A stretch of 64,000 nucleotides of DNA from Pseudomonadales bacterium. Its GTDB lineage: Bacteria; Pseudomonadota; Gammaproteobacteria; Pseudomonadales; Azotimanducaceae. This document shows, one piece after another, positions 33,713 to 43,155 of this stretch (its first letter is position 1; every line of letters starts with the position of its first letter). The position numbers were made by a program, and so were the translations under genes. The notes under the pieces are model-generated. The model was not told where the DNA came from. It worked only from the letters and a program-made list of their open reading frames with translations, and ran no database searches. Where the stretch lies: NCBI GenBank assembly GCA_041395945.1, contig JAWKZN010000001.1, positions 2,046,001 through 2,110,000 on the forward strand, in the 5' to 3' direction.

Positions 33713-35302
33713 TCAGTTGACCTGTCGATCGCGTCCTTCCCAATAGGGTTTGCGTAGTTCGCGTTTGAGGATTTTCCCGGAAGGGTTGCGCGGCAGCTCG
33801 TCAATGAAATCCACTGTTTTCGGGCACTTGTAACCGGCAATGCGCGAGCGCGCATGACCGATGATGTCATCCGCCGAGACCCGGGCGCCGGGTTTCAGGA
33901 CCACAACGGCTTTTACTGCTTCGCCCCAGCGCTCATCCGGCACGCCGATCACGGCAACATCCGCGATGCCGGGCAGTCCGAAGATGGCGCTCTCGACTTC
34001 CGCCGGATAGATGTTCTCACCACCGCTCACGATCATGTCTTTCACCCGATCGTGAACATACACATAGCCATTCTCATCGAGATAACCGGCATCTCCGGTG
34101 TATACATAACCGTCAATCAGCGTTTTCCCGGTTTCTTCCGGCAGGTTCCAGTAACCGAGCATGTTCACCGGCGAATAGATGCAGATCTCACCCACCTGCC
34201 GCGGCGCCAGTTCCCTGTTCTGCTCATCGACAATCTTGATCTTCACCCCCGGGTAAGGCTTGCCCGCCGAGCGCATCCGATCATTGCCGTTCACATCATG
34301 ATCCTGCGGCGGCAGATAAGTAGCAGCACCGGTGGTTTCCGTCATGCCGTAGAGCTGCACGAAGCCGCACTGAAAGGTGGCCAGAGCTTCTCTCAACAGA
34401 TCCAGCGGGATGGGTGAGGCGCCATACATCACATGGGCAAGCTTCGAAAAATCCGTGTCCGCCGCACGGGGATGCTGCACACACATGCGAATCGCCGCAG
34501 GGACCATGAAGGTTTTGGTCACCCCTTCCCGCTCGATGATTTCCAGGGCCTCGGCAGGATCGAATTCGGGCACGATCACCAGGCGCGCTCCGCCATACAG
34601 GCCCCATACGCCATATCCCACACCGCCGATGTGAAAACTCGGCATGGCCACCAGGCTCACATCATCCGGCGTCCAGTGATTCCACTCCATGTCATCTGCT
34701 GGCGGCAGGGACTGCAGGTCGAAGAAACACTTGTGCATCAGCTGCACGCCTTTCGGATGACCGGTGGTACCACTGGTGTACATCTGGATGGCCACATCGT
34801 CGGGCTTAACGCTCACCGCAAGCTGCCCGGTACTCTGACCATCGCGCCATGCGCAGAAATCTTCCCAGCGGCTGTGTCCGGGGGCCATGGTGACGACACG
34901 ACGCAGCGAAGGTACCAGCGCCTCGATCTGCTCAACCAGTCCGTAGAACTCGGGACCCACAAACACCACTTCCGCAGCGCAGTCATTGAGGATGTAGGCA
35001 ACTTCGGGCGGTGCCAGCCGCCAGTTGACGCCGACCGATACAGCACCCGCACGCGCACAGCCGAACACCAGTTCATAGAAGAGGTCGGAATTTTTACCGA
35101 GGAAACCGACCCTGGCGCCATTGGCCACACCCAGCGCGTTCAAGCCGTTGGCGACCTGGGTCGCATGCCGATCGAACTGGGCGTAAGTCGTGCGCCGCCC
35201 TTCGTAGAGGAAGACTTCCCGGTCACCGCGCTCCCGGGCATGGAAACTGAGGAGGTCACCCAGTGTGCGCACCTGCGCAATGGTTGTTGGTTTGCCCGCC
35301 AT
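33713..35302 (-). CDS. AMP-forming acyl-CoA synthetase, 529 aa
   Basis: A fatty-acyl-CoA-synthetase-type adenylating enzyme. It has the P-loop MYTSGTTGHPKG, YGMTETTGA, the hinge GYVYVHDRVKDMIVSGGENIYPAEVE and catalytic Lys in PSGKILKREL. The N-terminal FHARERGDREVFLYEGRRTTYAQFD is also typical of long-chain and phenylpropanoid-type members. It would prime a carboxylic acid for beta-oxidation. Substrate and localisation are not determined by sequence. It precedes rlmD closely on the same strand, which is probably chance packing rather than a functional link. Confidence 0.93.
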   Translation of the reverse strand: MAGKPTTIAQVRTLGDLLSFHARERGDREVFLYEGRRTTYAQFDRHATQVANGLNALGVANGARVGFLGKNSDLFYELVFGCARAGAVSVGVNWRLAPPEVAYILNDCAAEVVFVGPEFYGLVEQIEALVPSLRRVVTMAPGHSRWEDFCAWRDGQSTGQLAVSVKPDDVAIQMYTSGTTGHPKGVQLMHKCFFDLQSLPPADDMEWNHWTPDDVSLVAMPSFHIGGVGYGVWGLYGGARLVIVPEFDPAEALEIIEREGVTKTFMVPAAIRMCVQHPRAADTDFSKLAHVMYGASPIPLDLLREALATFQCGFVQLYGMTETTGAATYLPPQDHDVNGNDRMRSAGKPYPGVKIKIVDEQNRELAPRQVGEICIYSPVNMLGYWNLPEETGKTLIDGYVYTGDAGYLDENGYVYVHDRVKDMIVSGGENIYPAEVESAIFGLPGIADVAVIGVPDERWGEAVKAVVVLKPGARVSADDIIGHARSRIAGYKCPKTVDFIDELPRNPSGKILKRELRKPYWEGRDRQVN

Positions 35303-35437
35303 GACAATTCACTCACATCCGTCGCTGATGTCGGGCAGTCTATGTCGGTCACTGTCGAAGCCGCAAACAGTGCCACCATGCACAGCAGTCCCGCCAGGGA
35401 TGATCAGCCCGAACTTTCGCAGGAAAACCTGCGCACG

Positions 35438-35774
35438 ATGAATACACATATGCAGCTCTGGGCCCTCGGCGTCACATCGCCCAGGGGCTCTGCAGACTTC
35501 GCCCGGCGTGCCGAGGCGGCAGGCTGGCAGGGCCTGCCTTGGCATCGGCTGCGGCGATTCGGCACTCGCCCACATCGGCAGCGCACCGGCGAAACTGAAA
35601 CCCTTTGAGGCCTGTCTGATCGCGCTGCAGGGTTATCTGTCCGGCGCCGAGGTACCTTTCGATCTGTGTCCGATCCCGGCAGATGTCGCCCCACCCGTTG
35701 CCGAGCCGGGCCTGGACAAGCTGGCCGTGTCCGGACCGACCGTGACCGCTCAGGGCACTGACGCCGGGCGGTGA
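35438..35774 (+). pseudogene. Decayed LLM-class oxidoreductase gene
   Basis: The first part (ATG 35438) reads MQLWALGVTSPRGSADFARRAEAAGWQGL, the N-terminus of an LLM flavin/F420 oxidoreductase. Near 35525 the homology jumps to another frame: LGIGCGDSALAHIGSAPAKLKPFEACL and LQGYLSGAEVPFD, which in intact relatives lies about 70 residues further on. The frame then ends with TGA at 35772-35774, well short of the about 320-residue family length. An internal deletion with frame change and loss of the C-terminal half explain this. AGGAAAA still precedes the ATG. A functional paralog of the family is at 6855-7775. Confidence 0.78.
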
Positions 35775-35785
35775 TCGGACTTCGT

Positions 35786-36661
35786 TCAGTCCGCCATCTG
35801 CTCCTGCACGAGATAGCGCTTGAACCAGGCCACCATCGCCGCGTTCGCCCGGGCACGATGGGCAGGTTTGCGGAAGCCATGATCGCCACCCTGGATTACG
35901 ATCAGTTCATGGGTCACTCCGACCTTCGACAGCTCGGCTTCGAGCATCCGACTGTCCTCGAGCGGCACCAGATCATCGGCATCACCGTGGATCAGCAGTG
36001 TCGGCGGATCATCTTCGCTTACGAACAGGATGGGCGAGATGGCCGCGGCCATGCCTTTGGGGAAATCCAGCGCCGGGAAGCGCTCGCTCGGGCCCACCCG
36101 CGGTCGCAGATCCACCGGCGGATAGTAGGCGACTACCGCAGCAAGCTGCGCATTCGCATCTGCCGCCATCACATAGCGGGCTCCGAGCGTCCGCAGGCCG
36201 CCATCGCCGCCCGCGCCCGTGGGCTCATCTTCAGCATCCAGCCCGAGCATCAGCGACAGATGCCCGCCCGCACTGCCACCCCAGACACCCAGGCGATTCG
36301 CCTCTACTTTGTAATCGCCCGCATGACCGCGGATATGACGCACCGCTGCCCGCACGTCGGATACCGCCTCCGGGACCTTGAAACGGGGTGCACTGCCATG
36401 GGTCACTGCAAACACCGCAAAGCCTTCGTCCAGCAGCGGCTTGAAACCCTTCACCCGCTCGGCAGGATTCTGCCAGACCGAAAACCAGCCGCCGCTGACC
36501 ATGTAGATCACCCCGGCGCCATTCGACTGCTCCGGCAGAAACACGTCGTAAACCAGCGCCATACCGTCTTTGTGGCCATAAACCACATCCGGGCGGATCT
36601 CAGCTTCCAGCCCGCCAGCGACGATGAGCGCCATACCCAGTGCGGTCAGTTTTCCCAACAT
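35786..36661 (-). CDS. Exported alpha/beta-hydrolase (esterase-like), 291 aa
   Basis: A signal peptide (MLGKLTALGMALIVAGGLEA) precedes an alpha/beta-hydrolase of the BD-FAE/feruloyl-esterase-like type. The oxyanion segment is YMVSGGWFS, the nucleophile elbow GGSAGGHLSL, the acid LIHGDADDLVP and the His QGGDHGF. It resembles carbohydrate-ester or xenobiotic carboxyl-esterases. The longer frame upstream of 36661 is rejected because GGGAGTGAGAG sits just upstream of this ATG and the signal peptide starts there. It follows the amidase on the same strand; the substrate is unknown. Confidence 0.87.
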   Translation of the reverse strand: MLGKLTALGMALIVAGGLEAEIRPDVVYGHKDGMALVYDVFLPEQSNGAGVIYMVSGGWFSVWQNPAERVKGFKPLLDEGFAVFAVTHGSAPRFKVPEAVSDVRAAVRHIRGHAGDYKVEANRLGVWGGSAGGHLSLMLGLDAEDEPTGAGGDGGLRTLGARYVMAADANAQLAAVVAYYPPVDLRPRVGPSERFPALDFPKGMAAAISPILFVSEDDPPTLLIHGDADDLVPLEDSRMLEAELSKVGVTHELIVIQGGDHGFRKPAHRARANAAMVAWFKRYLVQEQMAD

Positions 36662-36799
36662 GATGCTCTCACTCCCATTCAACCAGCCCCAACCGGACCC
36701 GAGTATAGCCCCAGGCGTTTGCGCACGGATCACTCAGCACAGAACTGTCATCACCAGCCTCGCAACGGCGGACGCCAGATACCGATCACTTCGCACCGG

Positions 36800-38215
36800 T
36801 CATTCCAGTTCGGGAAGCGCCACTGCGTGATCCGTTGCCGTTTCGAATGCCTGCGCGATCTGCAGCAGCTCGAAATCCGCTCCCGGTCGGCCTACGATCT
36901 GCAGACCGACCGGCAGTCCGCGCGGGGTAAATCCACAGGGCACAGAAATCGCCGGACAGCCTGTGAGTGTGATCAGTGAGCAGATCTCCATCCATTGGAG
37001 ATAATTGTCGAACTGCACACCCTCGATTTCCCGAATCCATTCGATCTGTTTGTCGAAGGGTGCAACCTGGGTACTGGGCAGTATCAGAAAGTCATGGCGC
37101 TCGAAAAATTTCAGCATGCGCAGAAATATCCGGGTATGGGCCAGTTCCGCCCTGCCGACCGCCTCGCCACTCAGCGCCAGGCCGCGTTCGACATTCCACT
37201 GCACCGTGTCCTTGAACATTTCCGGATGCGCCCGGTAGATCTCACCGAAACGCGCCGCGAACAGGCAGGCGCGCAATGTCTGAAATACCTCCGGGGCATC
37301 CTGAAGATCGGGTGCCGCTGCCGACACCTCGCAGCCGAGACCGGCGAACACCTCAGGTGCAGTGGCAGTGACCGTACGCACTTCTGCGGACACCGGCAGG
37401 AATCCCAGATCCGCCGTCCAGGCGATTCGCATACCGGCAGCATCACGCTCGAGGTCTCTGGCGAAGGTGCGCGGATCATCCCCAAGGGAAAGGGGTGCCC
37501 GGGGGTCAGCACCTGCCATCACCGACAGCAGTAGAGCCGCGTCTGCGACAGTGCGCGCCATGGGACCCAGCACGGAGAGCGGGTTCCATGCAGTGCGTTC
37601 GGGTACGTTTGGCACCCGACCCGGCGTCGGACGCAATCCCACCACATTGCAGAATGATGCCGGGTTGCGCAGAGAGCCGCCGAGATCACTGCCATCGGCG
37701 ATGGGCAGCATCCGGGCGGCGAGCGCTGCCGCAGCACCACCACTGGATCCCCCTGCGGTGCAGGCGAGATCGTAGGGTGTGGCGGTAGCACCGAACAGCG
37801 TATTGAAGGTCTGGGAACCGGCACCCCACTCGGGTGTGTTGGTTTTGCCGATCACCACCGCACCGGCGGCCTTGAGACGCTGCACATGCAGGACATCCAC
37901 CGCTGGGACATGATCTCTGAACAGGGGCGAGCCGAAGGTGGTGCGGATACCGGCCGTTTCAACCAGGTCCTTGATGGCGATGGGCAGACCTTCCAGCGGG
38001 CGGGGGGCTTCACCCGAGGCGAGCCGGGCATCTGCCGCACGGGCTGCTTCCCGTGCCGGTTCCGGCACCAGGGTGCAGATGGCGTTCACCCTGGGATTGA
38101 CCGCTGCTATCCACGCCAGATGCTCTTCCAGCAGCTCGACACAACTGATCTGTCCCCGGGCGACCAGGCGCTGCTGTTCCAGCGCCGGCCGGTTGCAGAG
38201 TTCCGGAATCTTCAT
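36800..38215 (-). CDS. Amidase-signature family protein, 471 aa
   Basis: An amidase-signature enzyme that hydrolyses C-N amide bonds. The catalytic triad can be read as Lys82 (LPIAIKDLVET), cis-Ser157 (AGGSSGG) and nucleophile Ser181 (GSDLGGSLRNPA), with the standard 24-residue spacing between the serines. Length and the C-terminal CGFTPRGLPVGLQIVGRPG match amide or carbamate hydrolases rather than GatA, for which the gatCAB neighbours are also missing. It is divergent from fumC. The role may be nitrogen acquisition or detoxification of an amide; the substrate is not predictable. Confidence 0.92.
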   Translation of the reverse strand: MKIPELCNRPALEQQRLVARGQISCVELLEEHLAWIAAVNPRVNAICTLVPEPAREAARAADARLASGEAPRPLEGLPIAIKDLVETAGIRTTFGSPLFRDHVPAVDVLHVQRLKAAGAVVIGKTNTPEWGAGSQTFNTLFGATATPYDLACTAGGSSGGAAAALAARMLPIADGSDLGGSLRNPASFCNVVGLRPTPGRVPNVPERTAWNPLSVLGPMARTVADAALLLSVMAGADPRAPLSLGDDPRTFARDLERDAAGMRIAWTADLGFLPVSAEVRTVTATAPEVFAGLGCEVSAAAPDLQDAPEVFQTLRACLFAARFGEIYRAHPEMFKDTVQWNVERGLALSGEAVGRAELAHTRIFLRMLKFFERHDFLILPSTQVAPFDKQIEWIREIEGVQFDNYLQWMEICSLITLTGCPAISVPCGFTPRGLPVGLQIVGRPGADFELLQIAQAFETATDHAVALPELE

Positions 38216-38360
38216 GGAGAGTCACCAGCGTCTGGATGAACGTAAGAGACGCAATTTAACAATCGGGAACGCATTCGGGCCAGTGCTGTTGTCTTTTCCC
38301 GAGCCAGGCCGGAACATCTTCACTCCGACACGCGAACGCGCGCTGGAGAAGGAGAGTAAC

Positions 38361-39728
38361 GTGAAGGTCCTGACCGACAGCCTCGGTACCGTGGAAGTGC
38401 CGGATGATGCGCTCTACGGTGCCCAGACTCAGCGTGCGATAGACAACTTCCCGCTCAGCCATCGACCTATGCCTGCCGCCTTCCTGCAGGCACTGGCCCA
38501 GATCAAAGCCGCAGCAGCCGGCGCCAACGCGACCCTGGGACTGCTCGATCCCGCAGTATCGAGAGCGATCAGCGAGGCCGCACTTGAAGTGGCAAATGGC
38601 GCCCACCTCGAACAGTTTCCCGTGGACGTCTATCAGACCGGCTCGGGGACCAGCACCAATATGAACATGAACGAAGTGCTGGCAACGCTTGCAGGCAGGA
38701 TCACCGGCTCTGCGGTGCATCCCAATGATCAGGTGAATCTCGGCCAGAGCAGCAACGATGTCATCCCTGCCGCTATCCATTTGAGCGCCGCCCGGCGACT
38801 GCGCGAGGAGCTGCTGCCAGCAGTCAACCATCTGATCGCCGTGATCGACCGCCGGGCGATCGAGTTGAGCGCCAGGGTGAAAACGGGACGTACTCACCTG
38901 ATGGACGCCATGCCGCTGACTTACGGCCAGGAGCTGTCCGGCTGGTCAGCGGCGCTCAGCGCCGCCGCAGGCAGAATCGACAACCTGGTTCCCGCTCTGC
39001 TGCAGCTCCCGCTCGGTGCAACGGCCGTCGGCACAGGGGTAAATGCACATGTGGAATTTGCCCGGACGGCGAGCGCCCGGTTACGCGAACTGACCGGCCT
39101 GCCCTGCACACCCTGCCGCAACAACTTCGCAGCACTGTCCAGCCCCGACACTGCCGTGGCCCTGTCCGGTGAACTGAAGGCACTGGCTGTAACCCTGATG
39201 AAGATATCCAACGACCTGCGCTGGATGAACAGCGGCCCCCTGGCCGGTCTCGCGGAAATCGAACTGCCCGCTCTGCAGCCAGGCAGCAGTATCATGCCGG
39301 GGAAGGTGAATCCGGTCATTCCAGAAGCGGTGGCGATGGTCTGCGCCCAGATCATCGGCTACGACACCGCGATCACGGTGGCCGGCCAGTCGGGCAACTT
39401 TCAGCTCAATGTCATGCTGCCGCTGATCGCCTCCAACCTGCTCGAGGGCATGGCGCTGCTCGGCAATGCCAGTCGCCTGCTGGCCGACCGGGCGATTGCA
39501 GGATTTCAGGTGCGCGAAGACAGAATCGCAGAGGCCCTCGGCCGTAATCCGATTCTCGTAACCGCCCTCAATCCCATCATCGGCTACGCTGAGGCTGCTG
39601 CCATCGCCAGGCGCGCCTATGCACAAGGACGCGACGTGATCGATGTGGCTGAAGAAATGACGGAACTCTCCCGAGAACGCCTGGAAGAACTCCTCGATCC
39701 GGAGCGGCTTACAAAACCGGCCTCCTGA
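38361..39728 (+). CDS. fumC: Fumarate hydratase, class II (FumC), 455 aa
   Basis: The iron-independent TCA-cycle enzyme interconverting fumarate and malate, a cytosolic homotetramer. Signatures are QTGSGTSTNMNMNE (92-105), the catalytic His in GRTHLMDAMPL (His179) and the mobile-loop signature GSSIMPGKVNP (308-318) with its Ser. 'HLMDA' replaces the enteric 'HLQDA', as in many high-GC class II fumarases. The start is GTG with GAAGGAGAG upstream; the longer frame overlaps the amidase and is rejected. Aspartase is a close relative, but the sequence reads as fumarase. Confidence 0.94.
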   Translation: MKVLTDSLGTVEVPDDALYGAQTQRAIDNFPLSHRPMPAAFLQALAQIKAAAAGANATLGLLDPAVSRAISEAALEVANGAHLEQFPVDVYQTGSGTSTNMNMNEVLATLAGRITGSAVHPNDQVNLGQSSNDVIPAAIHLSAARRLREELLPAVNHLIAVIDRRAIELSARVKTGRTHLMDAMPLTYGQELSGWSAALSAAAGRIDNLVPALLQLPLGATAVGTGVNAHVEFARTASARLRELTGLPCTPCRNNFAALSSPDTAVALSGELKALAVTLMKISNDLRWMNSGPLAGLAEIELPALQPGSSIMPGKVNPVIPEAVAMVCAQIIGYDTAITVAGQSGNFQLNVMLPLIASNLLEGMALLGNASRLLADRAIAGFQVREDRIAEALGRNPILVTALNPIIGYAEAAAIARRAYAQGRDVIDVAEEMTELSRERLEELLDPERLTKPAS

Positions 39729-39733
39729 GCGAC

Positions 39734-40531
39734 TCAATCCTCCAGCCGCAGCAGAGAACAGGACAGCCGGTCCATCAGCCTGACCAGAAGATTCCGCCAG
39801 TCGAGCTGTTTTGAGGGTGACAGTACCAGCAGTCGGGCGTCTTCCCGTTCACAGAGCGCGACAATCCCCGTTTCTCCCCAGTCACTGAGCCTGACAACCC
39901 GCTCCCGGGAATTCACCTGAGGTTCTGCGCCGGTTCCCGCTGGCAGCGCAATGACAAGATCCAGATCCTCCCGCTCGGCAAAGCGTCTCGCAGTCGCCAG
40001 CGCACGTGCACAGCCACCCTCGGGCGATTCGCACAGCGCGATCACAGAGGAACCCGATGCCCAGGGTTCGTTGACGAACAGTACATTGGAGTGTTCTGAC
40101 ACGATCGTCTCAAAGGCCAGGCCGAGCCGCGCGCGCAGTCCCGACGAACGCAGAGATCGAGTGATGACCACCAGATCCGAGCCTCGTGCCGCTGCTGCGA
40201 CCGGTTCGAGCGCATGCCCTCTGACGATCCGGAAATTTCCGGTGTAGTTCAGTTTCCGTACCGACGCTTCGAATCGCGCTTTTGCCTGGGTTGCCTGTTG
40301 CGACACCTGTCGACTGATCTGATCGACGCTCAGATTGCGCACTTCGCCAGTCAGAGACACCTCACGCAACCCGGGCAGACGGGCTGCCCGCAGGAGGTCT
40401 TCGTCTTCGACAAACAGGCCGGTGAGCTCCATGTTCTGCCCGTCACCCAGCACGGCAAGCATCTCCAGCACATCCGGGGCGATGGAGTCGCAATCGAAGC
40501 TGATCAGTATGCGGGTCAATCTCTCACTCAC
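39734..40531 (-). CDS. Universal-stress-protein-like protein, 265 aa
   Basis: The N-terminal about 140 residues look like a Usp-type Rossmann fold: RILISFDCDSIAPDVLEMLA, ELTGLFVEDEDLLRAARLPGLREVS, then GHALEPVAAAARGSDLVVITR. A second, less conserved half follows, with ALCESPEGGCARALATARRFA and LVIALPAG. No clear GxGxxGxxS ATP-binding motif is seen. The GTG start at 40531 overlaps the stop of the Lon-like gene by eight bases (GTGAGTGA), indicating tight translational coupling and suggesting that it modifies or senses that protease's activity. It is convergent with fumC with only five bases between stops. Confidence 0.65.
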   Translation of the reverse strand: MSERLTRILISFDCDSIAPDVLEMLAVLGDGQNMELTGLFVEDEDLLRAARLPGLREVSLTGEVRNLSVDQISRQVSQQATQAKARFEASVRKLNYTGNFRIVRGHALEPVAAAARGSDLVVITRSLRSSGLRARLGLAFETIVSEHSNVLFVNEPWASGSSVIALCESPEGGCARALATARRFAEREDLDLVIALPAGTGAEPQVNSRERVVRLSDWGETGIVALCEREDARLLVLSPSKQLDWRNLLVRLMDRLSCSLLRLED

Positions 40532-43007
40532 CGGGCTGCTCCTCAGGCACGGGGGGCGGTACGGACCGGGCAGGCTCGGCCACCTCCCGAGCGGAATGTC
40601 TCCAGACTTCATGCCAGGACTGCAACTGCGCCTTTACCTGCGCATCGATTGCAGCGACGTCCGCCCGGCTGCCGGGTGACTGCGCAAACAGCAGGGCGAG
40701 CGCATCGTCCACGGTTTCCACCGTGTAGATGTGGAAGCGGCCATTGCGAACCGCCTCCACAACATCTTCGCGAAGCATCAGGTGATCCCGGTTCGTGGCG
40801 GGTATGATCACACCCTGATCCCCGGTAAGCGCCTCCGCAAGGCAGACGTCATAAAAGCCTTCGATTTTCTCGTTTACACCACCGATCGCCTGCACTGTGC
40901 CGTACTGGTCCATCGACCCGGTAACGGCAAGATTCTGCAGTATCGGCCGCTCGATGATCGCCGAGAGAAAGGCACAGACTTCGGCAATCGAAGCGCTGTC
41001 ACCTTCCACGCCGCCATAGGACTGCTCAAACACCAGAGTGCCGTGCAGTGACAACGGGTTGTCCTTGGCATAGCGTGAGCCCACAAAGGAAGACACGATC
41101 ATCACCGCTTTGGAGTGAATTCGACCACCGAGCTGAGATTCCCGCTCGATATCGATGAGCTCACCTCTGCCGAGACGGGCAGTGGCGGTGATGCGCATGG
41201 GCTGGCCAAACCTCATCTGGCCGATATCCATCACCGACAGACCATTGATCTGCCCGACTCTGGCACCACTGGTATCAACTACGATCAGGCCCCGGGCCAC
41301 GTTCTCCCGCACCAGTTCGCGAAACCGGTCGAGTCGAAAAATCCTTTTCTCGATGGCCTGGGCCACGTGCTGCCGGTCGATCTGTTCAGCACCCGCCTGG
41401 GTGGCGATGAAATCGGCTTCCCGGAGCAGATCACGAATATCAGTGACATGGGTCGACAACCGTTCCCGATCCTCAACCAGTCGACTGCTGTGCTCGAGTA
41501 CCCGCGCCACGGCAGCGACAGTCAGATGTTTGAGCCCGGCTTCCCGGATGGTCCCGGCAATCAGATTCGCGTAGGCATCGACATTGTCCGGTGTCCAGTC
41601 CACATCGTCGTCGAAGTCCGCCACGATCTTGAAGAGTTCATCGAAGTCCGGATCGTAATATCTCAACAGATGATACAGACGCCTCGACCCAAGAAGCACG
41701 ACCTTCACATCAAGCGGGATCGGTTCCGGCTCGAGAGAAACCGAGTAAGTCATGTTGAGCAGCTGACTGACCGACTCGATCCGCACACAGCCATCAAAAA
41801 GGGCCCGTTTGAGCGCCTCCCAGGCAAACGGCTTCTGTACCAGCCGCTCCGCATCGAGCAGCAGATAGCCGCCATTGGCGCGGTGCAGCGCGCCTGGTCG
41901 AATCAGATTGAAATCGGTGACCGGTGTGCCGAACTCGATTCGGTGTTCCAGTTTACCCACAAGGTTTTCGAGACTGGGGTTACTTTCATAGAGCACGGGC
42001 ACACCCGGGTTTTCGCTCTCCCTGTCGCCACCTGCGGGCACGGCACCCCTGTCGGACCCGGAGCCGGCACCTGCATCCACGAGCAGATTGATGTTGAACC
42101 GTTCCAGAAAACGGTCCAGATCCATTCCCGGCATGAATGGCATACCGGAACCGTGATTGCCGGTGTGCAGCAGTCTGTCGACGTTGTCGAGCACCTCCTC
42201 CTGCACTGCGTTCAGATACTGGCTGATCCGCTCGTAGGCCTGATAACGACCGCGCATCCGGGCCAGCAATCGCACAACCACCTGCTCCGCCGTCCTGCGC
42301 ACCAGCTGGCGCTGATCCTCCACCAGTCGCTGGCGGAACTGGGGATAATCACGCAGTCGTTCGAGCAGGCGATTGGTCATTTTGTCGATCGCAGCCTGAA
42401 TCTTCTGCCGCTCTTCATCATCGAGTGCGATGAAGGCTTCCTGATCCATGACTTTGCCATCGCGCACCGGCGCGAAGACAAACCCGTTCGGGGTGGGCAG
42501 CATCGTCAGACCTGCAGACTTGGCCTCTGCTTCAAGCGCTGCGGCATCTCTGGACTGGCGCTCCTGAAGTCCACTGCTGAGCTCCTGAACCTGCTGATGG
42601 AATTCATCCGAAGTCAGAGCGGCGGGGACCACCGTGCGGATACCGGCAACGAACTCCTGCATCTGCTGACGGAACAGTCGACCGAGACCTGCCGGCAGAC
42701 GCACACTGTGAGGTCGCGCCGGATCCTCGAAGTTCTGCAGGTAGCACCAGTCATCGGGGGTTTCACCGCGCGCCGCCAGTGCTTCGAGACGATGGGTCAC
42801 CAGCGCCCGCTTGTCCGTTGCAGGCGCGCCCAGTGCGTAAAGATTGTAGCCGGGAAACCGTATGCCCACCCCGAACTCCACAGCATCGCGGGCCCGCAAC
42901 TGCGCCAGCGGCTCTGCCGTGGGAGTCAGATCGGCCGTGCTGGTAAAGGACAGCGTCGCTGGATCGACCTTGCGTAACAGAGCTTCGTGGGTGAGTTCGA
43001 TTTCCAT
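40524..43007 (-). CDS. Lon-like ATP-dependent protease (AAA_32/LonB-type), 827 aa
   Basis: An N-terminal AAA-related region with GYNLYALGAPATDKRALV (P-loop site 60-67, where GPPGTGKR is usual) is followed by a long coiled-coil insert (about 190-285). The Walker-B-like GGYLLLDAE (379-387) and a Lon proteolytic domain come next. The catalytic dyad is Ser671 in GVEGDSAS and Lys714 in VNEKIEG. It belongs to the Lon-homolog group related to YcbZ/LonC rather than housekeeping Lon; no substrate-binding LAN domain is present. ATG 43007 is used over a TTG 12 codons earlier. Loss of the P-loop Gly (Asp65) makes ATP use doubtful. Confidence 0.88.
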   Translation of the reverse strand: MEIELTHEALLRKVDPATLSFTSTADLTPTAEPLAQLRARDAVEFGVGIRFPGYNLYALGAPATDKRALVTHRLEALAARGETPDDWCYLQNFEDPARPHSVRLPAGLGRLFRQQMQEFVAGIRTVVPAALTSDEFHQQVQELSSGLQERQSRDAAALEAEAKSAGLTMLPTPNGFVFAPVRDGKVMDQEAFIALDDEERQKIQAAIDKMTNRLLERLRDYPQFRQRLVEDQRQLVRRTAEQVVVRLLARMRGRYQAYERISQYLNAVQEEVLDNVDRLLHTGNHGSGMPFMPGMDLDRFLERFNINLLVDAGAGSGSDRGAVPAGGDRESENPGVPVLYESNPSLENLVGKLEHRIEFGTPVTDFNLIRPGALHRANGGYLLLDAERLVQKPFAWEALKRALFDGCVRIESVSQLLNMTYSVSLEPEPIPLDVKVVLLGSRRLYHLLRYYDPDFDELFKIVADFDDDVDWTPDNVDAYANLIAGTIREAGLKHLTVAAVARVLEHSSRLVEDRERLSTHVTDIRDLLREADFIATQAGAEQIDRQHVAQAIEKRIFRLDRFRELVRENVARGLIVVDTSGARVGQINGLSVMDIGQMRFGQPMRITATARLGRGELIDIERESQLGGRIHSKAVMIVSSFVGSRYAKDNPLSLHGTLVFEQSYGGVEGDSASIAEVCAFLSAIIERPILQNLAVTGSMDQYGTVQAIGGVNEKIEGFYDVCLAEALTGDQGVIIPATNRDHLMLREDVVEAVRNGRFHIYTVETVDDALALLFAQSPGSRADVAAIDAQVKAQLQSWHEVWRHSAREVAEPARSVPPPVPEEQPGE

Positions 43008-43155
43008 TCGGACCAGGCGCACCAGAGGGACATGGAAAGCCAACTTCTACACCAGCAGCTGGTGAACCAGCATCGTGGGATTCCCCGATGTCCTGCCCGC
43101 AACAGGAATCCGGCTCGATTTCGCGAGGAAATTCAGGCTCAACAGAAAGACGGGG

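Noticed and set aside
36800..38215. GatA subunit of the aminoacyl-tRNA amidotransferase
   Set aside because: No gatB or gatC neighbours, and the C-terminal region matches general amidases.
41115..42977. 620-codon open frame on the plus strand opposite the Lon-like protease
   Set aside because: The translation is rich in His/Arg/Gln/Ile without domain character. The opposite strand encodes a clearly conserved protease with an intact Ser-Lys dyad, so this is a high-GC antisense artefact.
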